The notes under the pieces: generated by a model
The model's database searches: none
What the model saw: the letters and a program-made list of their open reading frames with translations, nothing else
What the model was told of the DNA's origin: nothing
Assembly (NCBI GenBank): GCA_017533825.1
Contig: JAFWIE010000007.1
Location: forward strand, 1-64,000
Length of the DNA stretch: 64,000 nt
DNA from: Atopobiaceae bacterium
Lineage (GTDB): Bacteria; Actinomycetota; Coriobacteriia; Coriobacteriales; Atopobiaceae
Direction: 5' to 3'
Made by a program: the position numbers and the translations under genes
Part shown: positions 17,208-25,854 of the stretch, one piece after another
Layout: the number at the start of each line of letters is the position of its first letter
Position numbering within the stretch: the stretch's first letter is position 1

Positions 17208-18026
17208 TTAAGGAAACAGTCGGTTGACGGCTTCGGCAATCCCGTCGTGGTCGCAGTCGGCAACCTGAAGACGCGCGACGCGCTTGACTTCCGGAACGGC
17301 GTTGCCCATCGCGACGGGCATGCCGACCGCGCGGAGCACTTCGAGGTCATTTTCGGCGTCGCCCACCATCACGACTTCGTCGAGCGTGCATCCCACGTGC
17401 GCACACAGTGCCGCAAGCCCCCGCGCCTTGCTCACACCCAAAGGTGAGCATTCCAGTGAGGTCGTTTCGGCGTCGGCCAGAGTAAGCGGAAGGTCTTGCA
17501 AGCGTGCGCGACTCCTCGCTCGCGACTCCGGCGAAAGATGGTACAGGTTAACCTTGAGCATCTCTCCCTCATGTGCGAGCACTGCCTCACGTATGTCGTC
17601 CACGTGGCGCGCGCAGCTCTCGTAAAGTGGTCGATACACGTCCATGTGCACGTCGTCCAAGCGTCCCATGTCTCGTATGGTAATCAGGGATTCCTCGACG
17701 GCGAGTATGTGGACCATGGCATCCTCGATTTGCCCGGCCTCGACCACCTTGAGGACCGTCTGAGTGTCGTGTGGGTACGAAGCCACGATGTCACCCGTCG
17801 AGAAGTCTCGGACGAGCGCGCCGCTCACGAGCACGCCATAGCGCACGAACGTTAGGGCGTCGAGGTAGGGACCCAGTTCGGCGACGTTACGTCCGGTGCA
17901 AAAGGCGATGGGGATGTCGCGCGCAGCGAGCTGAGCGATGGCTTCGGCCGTACGCGGACTCACCTCCTTCTGTGAGTTCAGTAGGGTGCCGTCCATGTCG
18001 AGGGCCAAGAGCTTGTATGGTGCCAC
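17208..18026 (-). CDS. Cof-type HAD family hydrolase
   Basis: The 272-residue protein carries HAD motif I (LLALDMDGTLLNS, nucleophile first Asp), motif II in the FCTGRN segment, and motif IV GDAENDLEVL with the C2B-type cap of Cof phosphatases. It probably dephosphorylates a small sugar phosphate or flavin nucleotide in the cytoplasm. GTG 18026 is chosen as start because GGAGAGGAG lies just upstream; a TTG 30 bases earlier is possible but has no site. It lies 36 bases after the LysR gene on the same strand, so they may share a transcript. Confidence 0.88.
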   Translation of the reverse strand: MAPYKLLALDMDGTLLNSQKEVSPRTAEAIAQLAARDIPIAFCTGRNVAELGPYLDALTFVRYGVLVSGALVRDFSTGDIVASYPHDTQTVLKVVEAGQIEDAMVHILAVEESLITIRDMGRLDDVHMDVYRPLYESCARHVDDIREAVLAHEGEMLKVNLYHLSPESRARSRARLQDLPLTLADAETTSLECSPLGVSKARGLAALCAHVGCTLDEVVMVGDAENDLEVLRAVGMPVAMGNAVPEVKRVARLQVADCDHDGIAEAVNRLFP

Positions 18027-18062
18027 GGGGTTCTCCTCTCCCAATGTGTTGTCCAAAGGGTA

Positions 18063-18929
18063 TCAGATAGCGGCCGCGTCATCGCTGACCGCCCCACCAA
18101 CGAGGTCGAAGAACGTCCGTAGGTGCTCACTTGCATCGGCGCGCATGCATAGCCAGAAGGTCGCGTGCGCCTCAGGATCCGTGATGGGTATGGGCTTGCG
18201 CGAGGCGTGCCGGCTCGTGTTCTCGGGCGCATTCGTCGTGAAGGTGAGGAGAGTGGAGGTGCGCACTTGTTGCAAGAAGATGGTGCGGTCGGGCTGGATG
18301 ACGAACTTCGCAAGGGGCAGCCTGCGTCGGTGAACGTCACGCCAGAAGCCGATCCCACCATAGACGAGAAACGTGAAGCCATCGAGCTCTGCGAAGGTGA
18401 GCGCCTCGTGGTCGTACAGCGCGTGTCCTTGGGGAACGTTTGCGTAGAGGTCCTCAGTCATGAAGCAGAGCGAATCGATGATGGGCAGGTGCGGCTGGCT
18501 TGCGGTGATGGCAAGGTCGCAGGTCCCATTGAGCAACCGCGTCTCGACCTCATCGGGCGAGACGACGTCGGGTTCAAGGATGGTGGTGGGGTACTGCTCG
18601 AGGATGAGGGAACTCAGGCGCCACGTCGGCGCAGGAGCCACGCTCGCCACACGGATGGTCCGAGCACGCCGCGCGAGCGCGTCGAAGTCATCGCGTAGGC
18701 GTTGTTCCTCGGCGAGAATCAGGCGCGCGTGCTCGAGTGCCAGCTGTCCTGCGGCATTCATCTGCAGAGAGTTGCGCGTCCGGTCAAAGAGCGGGCGCCC
18801 GAGGTCTGCCTCCAAGCGTCGCAGCGAGCGCGAGAGTGCCGATTGCGAGAGGTGCAGTTGTTCTGCTGCGGCCTGTAGGGTACCGCTGCGTGCGATGGCG
18901 TCAAGCTGTCGAAGTTGCTCGAGTTCCAT
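18063..18929 (-). CDS. LysR family transcriptional regulator
   Basis: The 288-residue protein has the LysR winged helix (MELEQLRQLDAIARSGTLQ, then LHLSQSALSRSLRRLEADLG) and a periplasmic-binding-like sensor domain from about residue 90. ATG 18929 follows AGGAGG. It is divergent from the SDR gene at 19104 with a near-perfect dyad between them at 18978-19002, the usual LysR arrangement, so it likely controls the SDR and itself. Confidence 0.93.
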   Translation of the reverse strand: MELEQLRQLDAIARSGTLQAAAEQLHLSQSALSRSLRRLEADLGRPLFDRTRNSLQMNAAGQLALEHARLILAEEQRLRDDFDALARRARTIRVASVAPAPTWRLSSLILEQYPTTILEPDVVSPDEVETRLLNGTCDLAITASQPHLPIIDSLCFMTEDLYANVPQGHALYDHEALTFAELDGFTFLVYGGIGFWRDVHRRRLPLAKFVIQPDRTIFLQQVRTSTLLTFTTNAPENTSRHASRKPIPITDPEAHATFWLCMRADASEHLRTFFDLVGGAVSDDAAAI

Positions 18930-18977
18930 GGCATCCTCCTCTGCGTCCCGGTGCGTGGCGCCTCTTCACCTGAGGTG

Positions 18978-19002
18978 GCAGATTGCGTCTGACGCAAGCT
19001 GC
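18978..19002. promoter_or_regulatory. Candidate LysR operator, 25-bp dyad
   Basis: The core TTGCGT-CTG-ACGCAA (18983-18997) is a perfect inverted repeat, and the flanks GCAG and CTGC extend it after one mismatched pair. It lies in the 174-base gap between divergent LysR and SDR genes. Confidence 0.55.
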
Positions 19003-19103
19003 GTTTCCTTCTTTGCAGTGTACAGCCAGCGGTGTTGCTTGCATAATCTACATCAAGGAAACGGCGCGCCATAAGGCGCGAGAGGAGCGAGGGGAGTCAC
19101 ACC

Positions 19104-19940
19104 ATGGCAAAGACTTGGTTCATCACGGGCTGCAGCGAGGGCGGCATCGGCGAGGGCATCGCGCGCGCAGTGCTTGAGGCTGGCTACAACGCAGTCATTA
19201 CGGCACGCACGACGGCCAAGGTGGAGGGTATCGCGGCGGACTATCCCGACTCCGCGCTTCCCGTGGCGCTCGACCTCACCCAGCAGGATTCCATCGACGC
19301 CGCCTTCGACGCGGCCATCGAGCGCTTCGGCCAGGTGGACGTGCTTGTGAACAATGCGGGCTACTGCTACCGCAGCTCCGTGGAGGAGGCCGACCCGGCA
19401 GGTGTCCAAGCTATGTTCGACGCAAACTTCTTTGGCATGGTTGCCATGATCAAGAAGGTTCTGCCTGGAATGCGCGAGCGTCATGACGGCGCCATCGTCA
19501 ACGTGAGCTCCATCGGTGCGGTGCGCACGGGCGCGGCGTCGGGCTACTATGCCGCGACTAAGGCAGCTGTCGAACTCATGACCGAAGGCTTGCGTGCCGA
19601 GGTTGCGCCGCTCGGCATCAAGGCCATGATCGTGGAACCGGGCGCGTTCCGCACCCACTTCTACGACACCTCGCTCAAGGGCTCCGAGAACACCGTTAGC
19701 GACTATGCCGAGACTGCCCACAAGCGTTCCGTCGCGCAGAACGTCAACGCCCGTCAGCAGCCTGGCAACCCGCTGAAGGCAGGCTATCCCATCCTCAATG
19801 CCATTGAGGCGGACGACACCCCGCTGCGCCTGTATCTGGGTTCCGACGCGTTGGCCGCCGTACGTGGTGCGCTCAACGCTCGCCTGGAGGAGCTGGAAAA
19901 GTGGGCTGAGGTCTCCAAGACGACCGACTTCGAGGCGTAA
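19104..19940 (+). CDS. Short-chain dehydrogenase/reductase (SDR)
   Basis: The 278-residue classical-type SDR has the cofactor motif TGCSEGGIGEGIA, NNAGYCY, the catalytic Ser in VNVSSIGAV and YYAATK as YxxxK. It is an NAD(P)-dependent oxidoreductase of unknown substrate in the cytoplasm. ATG 19104 follows GAGGGGAG. The divergent LysR gene and the dyad between them suggest substrate-linked regulation. A very long hairpin follows. Confidence 0.92.
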   Translation: MAKTWFITGCSEGGIGEGIARAVLEAGYNAVITARTTAKVEGIAADYPDSALPVALDLTQQDSIDAAFDAAIERFGQVDVLVNNAGYCYRSSVEEADPAGVQAMFDANFFGMVAMIKKVLPGMRERHDGAIVNVSSIGAVRTGAASGYYAATKAAVELMTEGLRAEVAPLGIKAMIVEPGAFRTHFYDTSLKGSENTVSDYAETAHKRSVAQNVNARQQPGNPLKAGYPILNAIEADDTPLRLYLGSDALAAVRGALNARLEELEKWAEVSKTTDFEA

Positions 19941-19950
19941 GCTCCTTTAG

Positions 19951-20013
19951 ACGGCACACGAGGGGCGGACCGCGAGGGGATTATCCCCTCGCGGTCCGCC
20001 CCTCGTGTGCCGT
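19951..20013. terminator. Very long perfect hairpin between convergent genes
   Basis: Arms 19951-19980 and 19984-20013 are exact 30-bp reverse complements around TTA. There is no T-run on either side, so it is either an unusual bidirectional terminator or an intergenic palindromic element; it has the same geometry (30+3+30) as the element at 1942-2004. Confidence 0.85.
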
Positions 20014-20041
20014 TACCTACAGGTTGGCGAAGAACCGTCGC

Positions 20042-20542
20042 TTATTCGTAGCCCCAAGTGAGGAGCTTCCACTCGCCGCCGTTCGTGCGCGCGAGGGTCC
20101 AGGTGTAGTAGGTGTAGTCCTTCTCGGGCTCAAATGCGGTACCCCTCGACACTACCTCGCTGGGGGAGTGGAACTCGCTTGTGAGGAGCATGGCCTCGTC
20201 GTACTCGGGTGCGTCTTTGTCGCGCATCTCGTTGCAGTACGTGAGGGTGTCGGTGCAGCTCTTGTCGTCGGTGAAGGCGATGCGCTTCATGGTGCATCCC
20301 TCCCAGGTGTTGAACTCGACCATCACTGCGTCGATGGCGGCATCGATGTCCTCCTTGCTGTAAAGCGAAGAGCTGCCGTAGTCTACTTCGTAGTCGGTGG
20401 TCGCCTCTTGCTGGGTTGCCTCGCCGTCGCCCTCGACCGTTGTTGGTGCCGCCTGTCCGCAGCCGGCAAGTGCGATGGTGCCGGCAAGTGTGGCAGACAG
20501 GAGGACTCGGGGAACGATTGCGGAGGTCTTTTGGGTCTTCAT
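20042..20542 (-). CDS. Putative lipoprotein of unknown function
   Basis: The 166-residue protein has a lipoprotein signal peptide (basic MKTQK, hydrophobic core, lipobox LAGC with Cys28) and then a Thr/Glu-rich linker (residues 30-50). The globular part (YSKEDIDAAIDAVMVEFNTW, then CTMKRIAF, YYTWTL) resembles DUF4829/secreted immunity-type small lipoproteins only loosely, so no family is assigned. It should be anchored on the outer face of the membrane. ATG 20542 has a GAAAGGAG site upstream. Confidence 0.8.
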   Translation of the reverse strand: MKTQKTSAIVPRVLLSATLAGTIALAGCGQAAPTTVEGDGEATQQEATTDYEVDYGSSSLYSKEDIDAAIDAVMVEFNTWEGCTMKRIAFTDDKSCTDTLTYCNEMRDKDAPEYDEAMLLTSEFHSPSEVVSRGTAFEPEKDYTYYTWTLARTNGGEWKLLTWGYE

Positions 20543-20659
20543 GGCCTCTCCTTTCTCGAGTCACATTGTGTGGACGTCGGTTATACGGCTGATGACATGT
20601 TGTTGTCCCATCCAAGCGCTACAATCTAAACCCCAAACGCGAGAAACCCGGAGGAACAC

Positions 20660-23035
20660 ATGACCATAGACCTCGAAGCACTCAACCCCGCTCAGCGTGA
20701 AGCAGTCCTGTGCACGGAGGGGCCGCTGCTCGTGCTTGCGGGCGCAGGTTCGGGCAAGACGCGCGTCCTTACGCAGCGCATTGCCCACATCGTGGGAGAT
20801 CGAGATGTGCGCCCCTGGCACGTGCTGGCCATCACCTTCACCAACAAAGCCGCAGCCGAGATGCGCGAGCGTATCGCGCGGGTCGTGCCCGACACGCGTG
20901 GTATGTGGGTGTGCACGTTCCATGCGATGTGCGTTCGTATGCTGCGCGAGGATGCGGAGCTCATCGGCTTCCGGCAGAACTTCTCAATCTACGACGACGA
21001 CGATTCCAAGCGCCTCATGCGTCAGATAATGGCGGACCTTGATGTGGACCAGCGTCGCTTCTCGCTGCCCGCAGTGCGCTCGCGCATCTCCTCAGCAAAG
21101 AACGCGATGGTGTCTGCGGAGGAGATGAGCGCCCAGGCATCCGACCAGTTCGAGCGCACCGTCGCGCGAATCTACCACGAGCTGCAGCGTCGGCTCGAAC
21201 GGGCGAATGCCATGGACTTCGATGACCTCCTGGTGCGTGCCTACGAGCTGCTCGACCGCAACCCACGCCTTCTGGAGGCATATCAGGACCGCTTCACTTA
21301 TATATGTGTGGACGAGTATCAGGACACTAACCACGTGCAGTACGCCATTACCAACTTGTTGGCGCGCAAGTACCAGAACCTCATGGTCGTGGGTGACGAC
21401 GACCAGTCCATCTACTCATGGCGTGGGGCCGACATCCACAACATCCTTGCCTTCGAGCAGGACTACCCCCAGGCGCGAGTGATCAAGCTGGAGCAGAACT
21501 ATCGCTCCACCGGCCACATTCTGGCCGCCGCGAATGCCGTGGTGGCGCACAACTCCAAGCGCAAGGACAAGCACCTCTTTACCGAGTCGGGCGACGGCGA
21601 GCTCATCCACGTCTTCCAGGCGTCCGACGAGCGCGACGAAGGTCGCTGGATTGGAGGCCAGATCGAGAAGCTCCACGACGCGGGCACCAGCTACGACGAC
21701 GTGGCGGTCTTCTACCGAACCAACGCACAGTCGCGCATTCTGGAAGACATGTTCCTGCGCGCGGGCGTGCCTTACAAGCTCGTCGGCGGCACGCGGTTCT
21801 TTGATCGCGCAGAGATTCGCGACGTCATGGCCTACCTCAAGCTGGTGCTCAACCCCGACGACGACGTGAGCGCCCATCGCATCGTCAACACGCCGCGTCG
21901 TGGCATAGGAGCCCAAAGCATTGCGAAGATTGACTCCTACGCTATGGCCAATGGCCTCTCGTTCTTCTCGGCGGCGCAGGCGTGTGTGGCCGAGTCGGGC
22001 GTCTTGGGCGCACGGGCGCGCAACGCGTTGGCCGAGTGGACGCAGGCCATTGAGCACGGACGCCACTATTCGGGCGACCTCATCGAGGTTGTCAAGCGCA
22101 TCGTGGACGATGCGGGGCTCATCCAGGCGCTCGAGGCGGAGCACAGCGTGGAGGCGGACAGCCGGGTGGAGAACATCCGCGAGTTCTTTGGCGTCGCCTC
22201 GGAGTTCGATGACTCTCATGAGGACGCCGCCAGTGCGTTGGAGAGCCTGCGTCAGCTTCGCGAGGCAGGGCGGATTCCGGGAGATGAGCTTCCCGCCGAC
22301 GAACCTGCAGAACCGGCGCTTCCGCAAGTCGCCGCCGAGAAGTTGCCCGCGTTCATGGAATGGCTTGCCCTGCGCAGCGACCTCGACTCGCTCTCGGGGC
22401 AGACGCAGGCCATCACGATGATGACGGTACACTCCGCAAAGGGCCTCGAGTTCCCGGTGGTGTTCGTGGCGGGCATGGAGGAGGGTTTGTTCCCACACTC
22501 CAATGGTCATGACGAGCCGGGTCGCATGGAAGAAGAGCGCCGTCTTGCCTACGTGGCCATCACACGCGCGAGGAAGAGCCTCTACCTCACCTATGCCGTT
22601 ACGCGGCACATGTACGGCTCGACTCAGGCATATCCGCGCAGCCGCTTCGTGGGCGAGATTCCCGACGAGCACGTGGACGTCATCGGGGTTGGGTCCTCAG
22701 GCTTCTCGGGCGTAGGCTGGGAGAAGCGCGGCGACCGTCATGGCACCTTTGGGTCGGGGCGGGGCCAGGACGTGTATGGGGGGCGGGTCTTCGGCCAGCG
22801 CACGCGCTCCACGGGGCGCAGCTCTGCCACTGAGCGAGGCGCCGCTCCCGTCACTCGTGCAAAGCCGAGCAAGCCCGAGGCGTTTGCGGCCGGAGACCAC
22901 GTGTCGCACAAGACCTTCGGCCCAGGCGTGGTCCTCGCGGCCGAGGGAGACATCATCAAGGTGCGCTTCTCCCGCACGGGCAACGTCAAGCAGCTCATGC
23001 GTGGGTTCGCGCCGCTGGTAAAGATCGAAGGCTAG
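20660..23035 (+). CDS. pcrA: ATP-dependent DNA helicase, UvrD/Rep/PcrA type
   Basis: The 791-residue SF1A helicase has motif I AGAGSGKT (residues 27-34), TFTNKAA, motif II VDEYQDTN, motif III GDDDQSIYSWRGAD, motif IV LEQNYRS, motif V TVHSAKGLEF and motif VI VAITRARKSLYLT. A C-terminal Tudor-like segment (GDHVSHKTFGPGVV) as in PcrA binds RNA polymerase. It unwinds 3'-5' in repair and clears stalled polymerase. ATG 20660 follows GGAGGAA; a TACAAT box is at 20620-20625. It ends 15 bases before the convergent degV stop. Confidence 0.96.
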   Translation: MTIDLEALNPAQREAVLCTEGPLLVLAGAGSGKTRVLTQRIAHIVGDRDVRPWHVLAITFTNKAAAEMRERIARVVPDTRGMWVCTFHAMCVRMLREDAELIGFRQNFSIYDDDDSKRLMRQIMADLDVDQRRFSLPAVRSRISSAKNAMVSAEEMSAQASDQFERTVARIYHELQRRLERANAMDFDDLLVRAYELLDRNPRLLEAYQDRFTYICVDEYQDTNHVQYAITNLLARKYQNLMVVGDDDQSIYSWRGADIHNILAFEQDYPQARVIKLEQNYRSTGHILAAANAVVAHNSKRKDKHLFTESGDGELIHVFQASDERDEGRWIGGQIEKLHDAGTSYDDVAVFYRTNAQSRILEDMFLRAGVPYKLVGGTRFFDRAEIRDVMAYLKLVLNPDDDVSAHRIVNTPRRGIGAQSIAKIDSYAMANGLSFFSAAQACVAESGVLGARARNALAEWTQAIEHGRHYSGDLIEVVKRIVDDAGLIQALEAEHSVEADSRVENIREFFGVASEFDDSHEDAASALESLRQLREAGRIPGDELPADEPAEPALPQVAAEKLPAFMEWLALRSDLDSLSGQTQAITMMTVHSAKGLEFPVVFVAGMEEGLFPHSNGHDEPGRMEEERRLAYVAITRARKSLYLTYAVTRHMYGSTQAYPRSRFVGEIPDEHVDVIGVGSSGFSGVGWEKRGDRHGTFGSGRGQDVYGGRVFGQRTRSTGRSSATERGAAPVTRAKPSKPEAFAAGDHVSHKTFGPGVVLAAEGDIIKVRFSRTGNVKQLMRGFAPLVKIEG

Positions 23036-23049
23036 GCGTTGGTCGGTGC

Positions 23050-23907
23050 CTAGGCGGGCTGGATGCCGAGGCCGACCATCTCGGGCCCCGTGTGCACGAT
23101 GAGGTCGGCCGTGAGGCCCGACCGCACCACTTCGCAGATATTGTGCACTTGAGCACGTACGGCCTCTTCGAGTTCGTCGAAGAGGTTCGACGCCTCGGTG
23201 CAACAGATGCCCACGCGCACGCGGTCGAATTGCTCAGCGTGTTCCTTGATGAGCTTGATCTGCGTTGCTATGGCGCGTTCCCATCCCCTCGTCTTGCGCG
23301 CGACCACGTAGCGGCCCTCTTCGTCGCAGGTGATGATGGGCTTGATGTTGAGGACGCTGCCGAGTCGATACGTGAGCTGATTGATGCGGCCGCCCTTGTA
23401 CAGGTAGTCGAGCGTCTTGGTCACGAAGTACACGTGGCTCTTGTCGGCGAGGTCATCCAGGCGCGTCTTGAGCTCGCCGAAGGGAATACCCTGCTCGATC
23501 ATGTCTACGGCGCGCATCACGACCATGCCTGCGACCACGCCGATGCTCTTGGTGTCGCAGACGGCGAGTTCGAAGTCGTCCACCATGCGCGCCATCATCT
23601 TCACCGTCTGGTAGGTGGCCGAGAGCGTCGACGATATAGTGACGAAGACCCCGCGTTGGTAGCCATCATCTCGTGCTTGCTCGATGGCAGACTTGATCAT
23701 CTGGGGTGTGGGAAGCGACGTGGTAGGAATCTCCTCATCGAGTCGGGCAACGACCTCTGCGGTGGAAATGTCCTCACCGCTGCGGTAGGTGATGCCATCT
23801 TTGTAGTTGATGAGAAGGGGCACGATGCGGACATCGTGCTCGTGAGCAAAGTCCAGCGGGGTGTTGGTACCCGAATCAGTGAGGACGGCGATGCGTTGGT
23901 CGTTCAT
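23050..23907 (-). CDS. DegV family fatty-acid-binding protein (first copy)
   Basis: The 285-residue protein has the two-domain DegV fold: IAVLTDSGTNTP at the start, PTTSLPTPQ, ISSTLSATYQT, and KGGRINQLT. DegV (FakB-like) proteins bind a fatty acid and hand it to the FakA kinase; no fakA is nearby. ATG 23907 has AGGGGGATTC upstream. It is divergent from nhaA. A second degV lies at 45118-46191. Confidence 0.93.
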   Translation of the reverse strand: MNDQRIAVLTDSGTNTPLDFAHEHDVRIVPLLINYKDGITYRSGEDISTAEVVARLDEEIPTTSLPTPQMIKSAIEQARDDGYQRGVFVTISSTLSATYQTVKMMARMVDDFELAVCDTKSIGVVAGMVVMRAVDMIEQGIPFGELKTRLDDLADKSHVYFVTKTLDYLYKGGRINQLTYRLGSVLNIKPIITCDEEGRYVVARKTRGWERAIATQIKLIKEHAEQFDRVRVGICCTEASNLFDELEEAVRAQVHNICEVVRSGLTADLIVHTGPEMVGLGIQPA

Positions 23908-23958
23908 GAATCCCCCTAGCTCGCGCGTGTTTCCAACTTACTGCGGCAATGCAAATGC

Positions 23959-23988
23959 TTGGAGAGAATATAGCACTTGCGGTAGGAT
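23959..23988 (+). promoter_or_regulatory. Possible nhaA promoter
   Basis: TTGGAG at 23959-23964 and TAGGAT at 23983-23988 are separated by 18 bases, upstream of the nhaA start at 24016. Confidence 0.4.
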
Positions 23989-24015
23989 AGTGGTTCCCAA
24001 GTAGATTGGCGAGAC

Positions 24016-25488
24016 ATGCTCAATAAAACAAAGCGCCACACTCCGCTGTTCGGCTCCGCTCAGGAAGAGCTCGAGGTGCCCGATGTTTCCGAGCTCGAGG
24101 CAAATGACATGACGGGCATGAGGCTCTTCATCTTTGACGAGCCGGCAGTCATCCGCCGCTTGGAGCAGCGTTCCCTCTTTGAGGACATCACTTCCAACGG
24201 TACGGTTGCTGCAGCCACCATGGTGCTCGCGGCGATACTTGCCGTGATCGTGGCAAACTCACCGGCATACGAATTGGTGGAACGCATACTCGAGGCAGAG
24301 ATTAGCTTCACCCTCGGTTCGATCCGGGGGGCCATCTCGTTCGAGGGCTTCGTCAATGACGGCCTCATGGCGATTTTCTTCCTGCTCGTGGGCATCGAGC
24401 TCAAGTACGAGATGAAGGTGGGGCAGCTTAGACGGCCACGTCAGGCTGCGCTGCCCATGTTGGCGGCGGTTGGTGGCGTCGTGGTGCCGGCACTCATCTT
24501 CATCGTGCTCAACCCGCACGATACGGATAGCGGCTGGGCCATACCCATCGCTACCGACATCGCCTTCGCCTTGGGCGTCATGTCGCTTCTTGGCAATCGC
24601 ATAGCGCCAGAGACCAAGGTGTTCTTTCAGACGCTTGCCATTGCCGACGACATTCTGGCGATTGTGGTGCTCGCGCTGTTCTATGGCCAAACGCCCAACA
24701 TCGCTTGGTGTGGAGCGTCGCTTGCGGTGATCGTGGTGCTGGCCATGATCAACGGGGCGCACGTGTACTCGCTCAAACCGTACGCCATCGCGGGGGTCGC
24801 GCTCTGGGTGTGCATGTACAACAGCGGCATCCATGCGACCCTCGCCGGCGTCATCCTCGCGTTCTTCCTGCCGGCGCAGACCGAAGTTCGTCTCTCGGCG
24901 TTGCACGATTGGCTCGACGTGTGGGCGAGCGAGTTGGACGACACCTACGATGACGAGGCACACGTGCTCGGTCAGCACGACTTCACCGACGACGCCAACT
25001 TCGTCGAACGCGTCATGCACCATGTGACGCCGCCACTACATCGTGCCGAGCGCGACATCTCCGTCGTGGTCAACTTCGTTATCCTGCCGCTCTTTGCCTT
25101 CATCAACGCACAGGTGCGACTCGTGGGCGTCGACATAGGGACCATTCTGAGCAACACCGTCACCCAAGGAGCGTTCTTTGGTGCCGTGATTGGCAAGCCG
25201 CTGGGCATTATCTCCGTCACGTTCCTGCTCGTACGCATCGGCTTCGCAAGATTGCCACGCCACGTGGATTGGATGCAGGTCACGGCGGTTGGAATTATGG
25301 GCGGCTTGGGGTTCACCATGTCGATCCTCATCGCCGGTCTTGCCTTCCCCGATCCCGGTCTGGTGATGGCGGCGAAGTGTGCCATCCTGGTGGGTTCGGT
25401 GACGTCCGCCACGCTTGGCATCGTGTACGTAAATGTCGCCTGTGCGCTGCGTGATGCCCGCTCGGGAGACGACTCGTCCGGAGCATAG
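24016..25488 (+). CDS. nhaA: Na+/H+ antiporter NhaA
   Basis: The 490-residue membrane protein matches NhaA: the segments AIPIATDIAFALGVMSLLG and ADDILAIVVLALFYG carry the ion-binding acidic residues, and about eleven hydrophobic spans are visible. It exchanges external protons for internal sodium to keep pH and sodium balance. Two differences from short NhaA proteins are a hydrophilic N-terminal 55 residues and an acidic cytoplasmic insert (ELDDTYDDEAHVLGQ, residues near 308-335). ATG 24016 is the only strong start. Confidence 0.95.
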   Translation: MLNKTKRHTPLFGSAQEELEVPDVSELEANDMTGMRLFIFDEPAVIRRLEQRSLFEDITSNGTVAAATMVLAAILAVIVANSPAYELVERILEAEISFTLGSIRGAISFEGFVNDGLMAIFFLLVGIELKYEMKVGQLRRPRQAALPMLAAVGGVVVPALIFIVLNPHDTDSGWAIPIATDIAFALGVMSLLGNRIAPETKVFFQTLAIADDILAIVVLALFYGQTPNIAWCGASLAVIVVLAMINGAHVYSLKPYAIAGVALWVCMYNSGIHATLAGVILAFFLPAQTEVRLSALHDWLDVWASELDDTYDDEAHVLGQHDFTDDANFVERVMHHVTPPLHRAERDISVVVNFVILPLFAFINAQVRLVGVDIGTILSNTVTQGAFFGAVIGKPLGIISVTFLLVRIGFARLPRHVDWMQVTAVGIMGGLGFTMSILIAGLAFPDPGLVMAAKCAILVGSVTSATLGIVYVNVACALRDARSGDDSSGA

Positions 25489-25514
25489 GTTGAGATCACG
25501 CGAAAGGAGCTCAC

Positions 25515-25775
25515 ATGATTTCCCCCTCGAGACCCGCGGACGAGTTTGGCGAGCTGCAAGGGCTCGTTGACGACCTGTACCGAGACGATCCTGCCGGCGT
25601 CGTTGCGCGCGTGGACGTGCTCGTGCGCGCCGAGGTAAACGACCTCTCTGAGGACCTCATGGAGGTGGTTGAACTGCTACCAGCGGGAAGGTACAAGCGG
25701 GTGCGCCTGTGCGACCAGCTCAACTCGATTATTACCGCGCATGGGTGGGCGTACCTGTACGGCACCGTCGAGTAA
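25515..25775 (+). CDS. Small conserved protein of unknown function
   Basis: The 86-residue acidic protein (MISPSRPADEFGELQ...AYLYGTVE) starts at ATG 25515 behind AAAGGAG, 26 bases after nhaA on the same strand. It is mostly helical by composition with a central VELLPAGRYKRVRLCDQLN motif. No family is recognised. Good ribosome site and codon use support expression. Confidence 0.75.
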   Translation: MISPSRPADEFGELQGLVDDLYRDDPAGVVARVDVLVRAEVNDLSEDLMEVVELLPAGRYKRVRLCDQLNSIITAHGWAYLYGTVE

Positions 25776-25854
25776 CGTGCCTGTTGCGTTCCCCGCAAGG
25801 AGGGACGCAGGCGCTATACTGTGGGAGTTTCGACCGCACACAAGGAGGCTTGCG

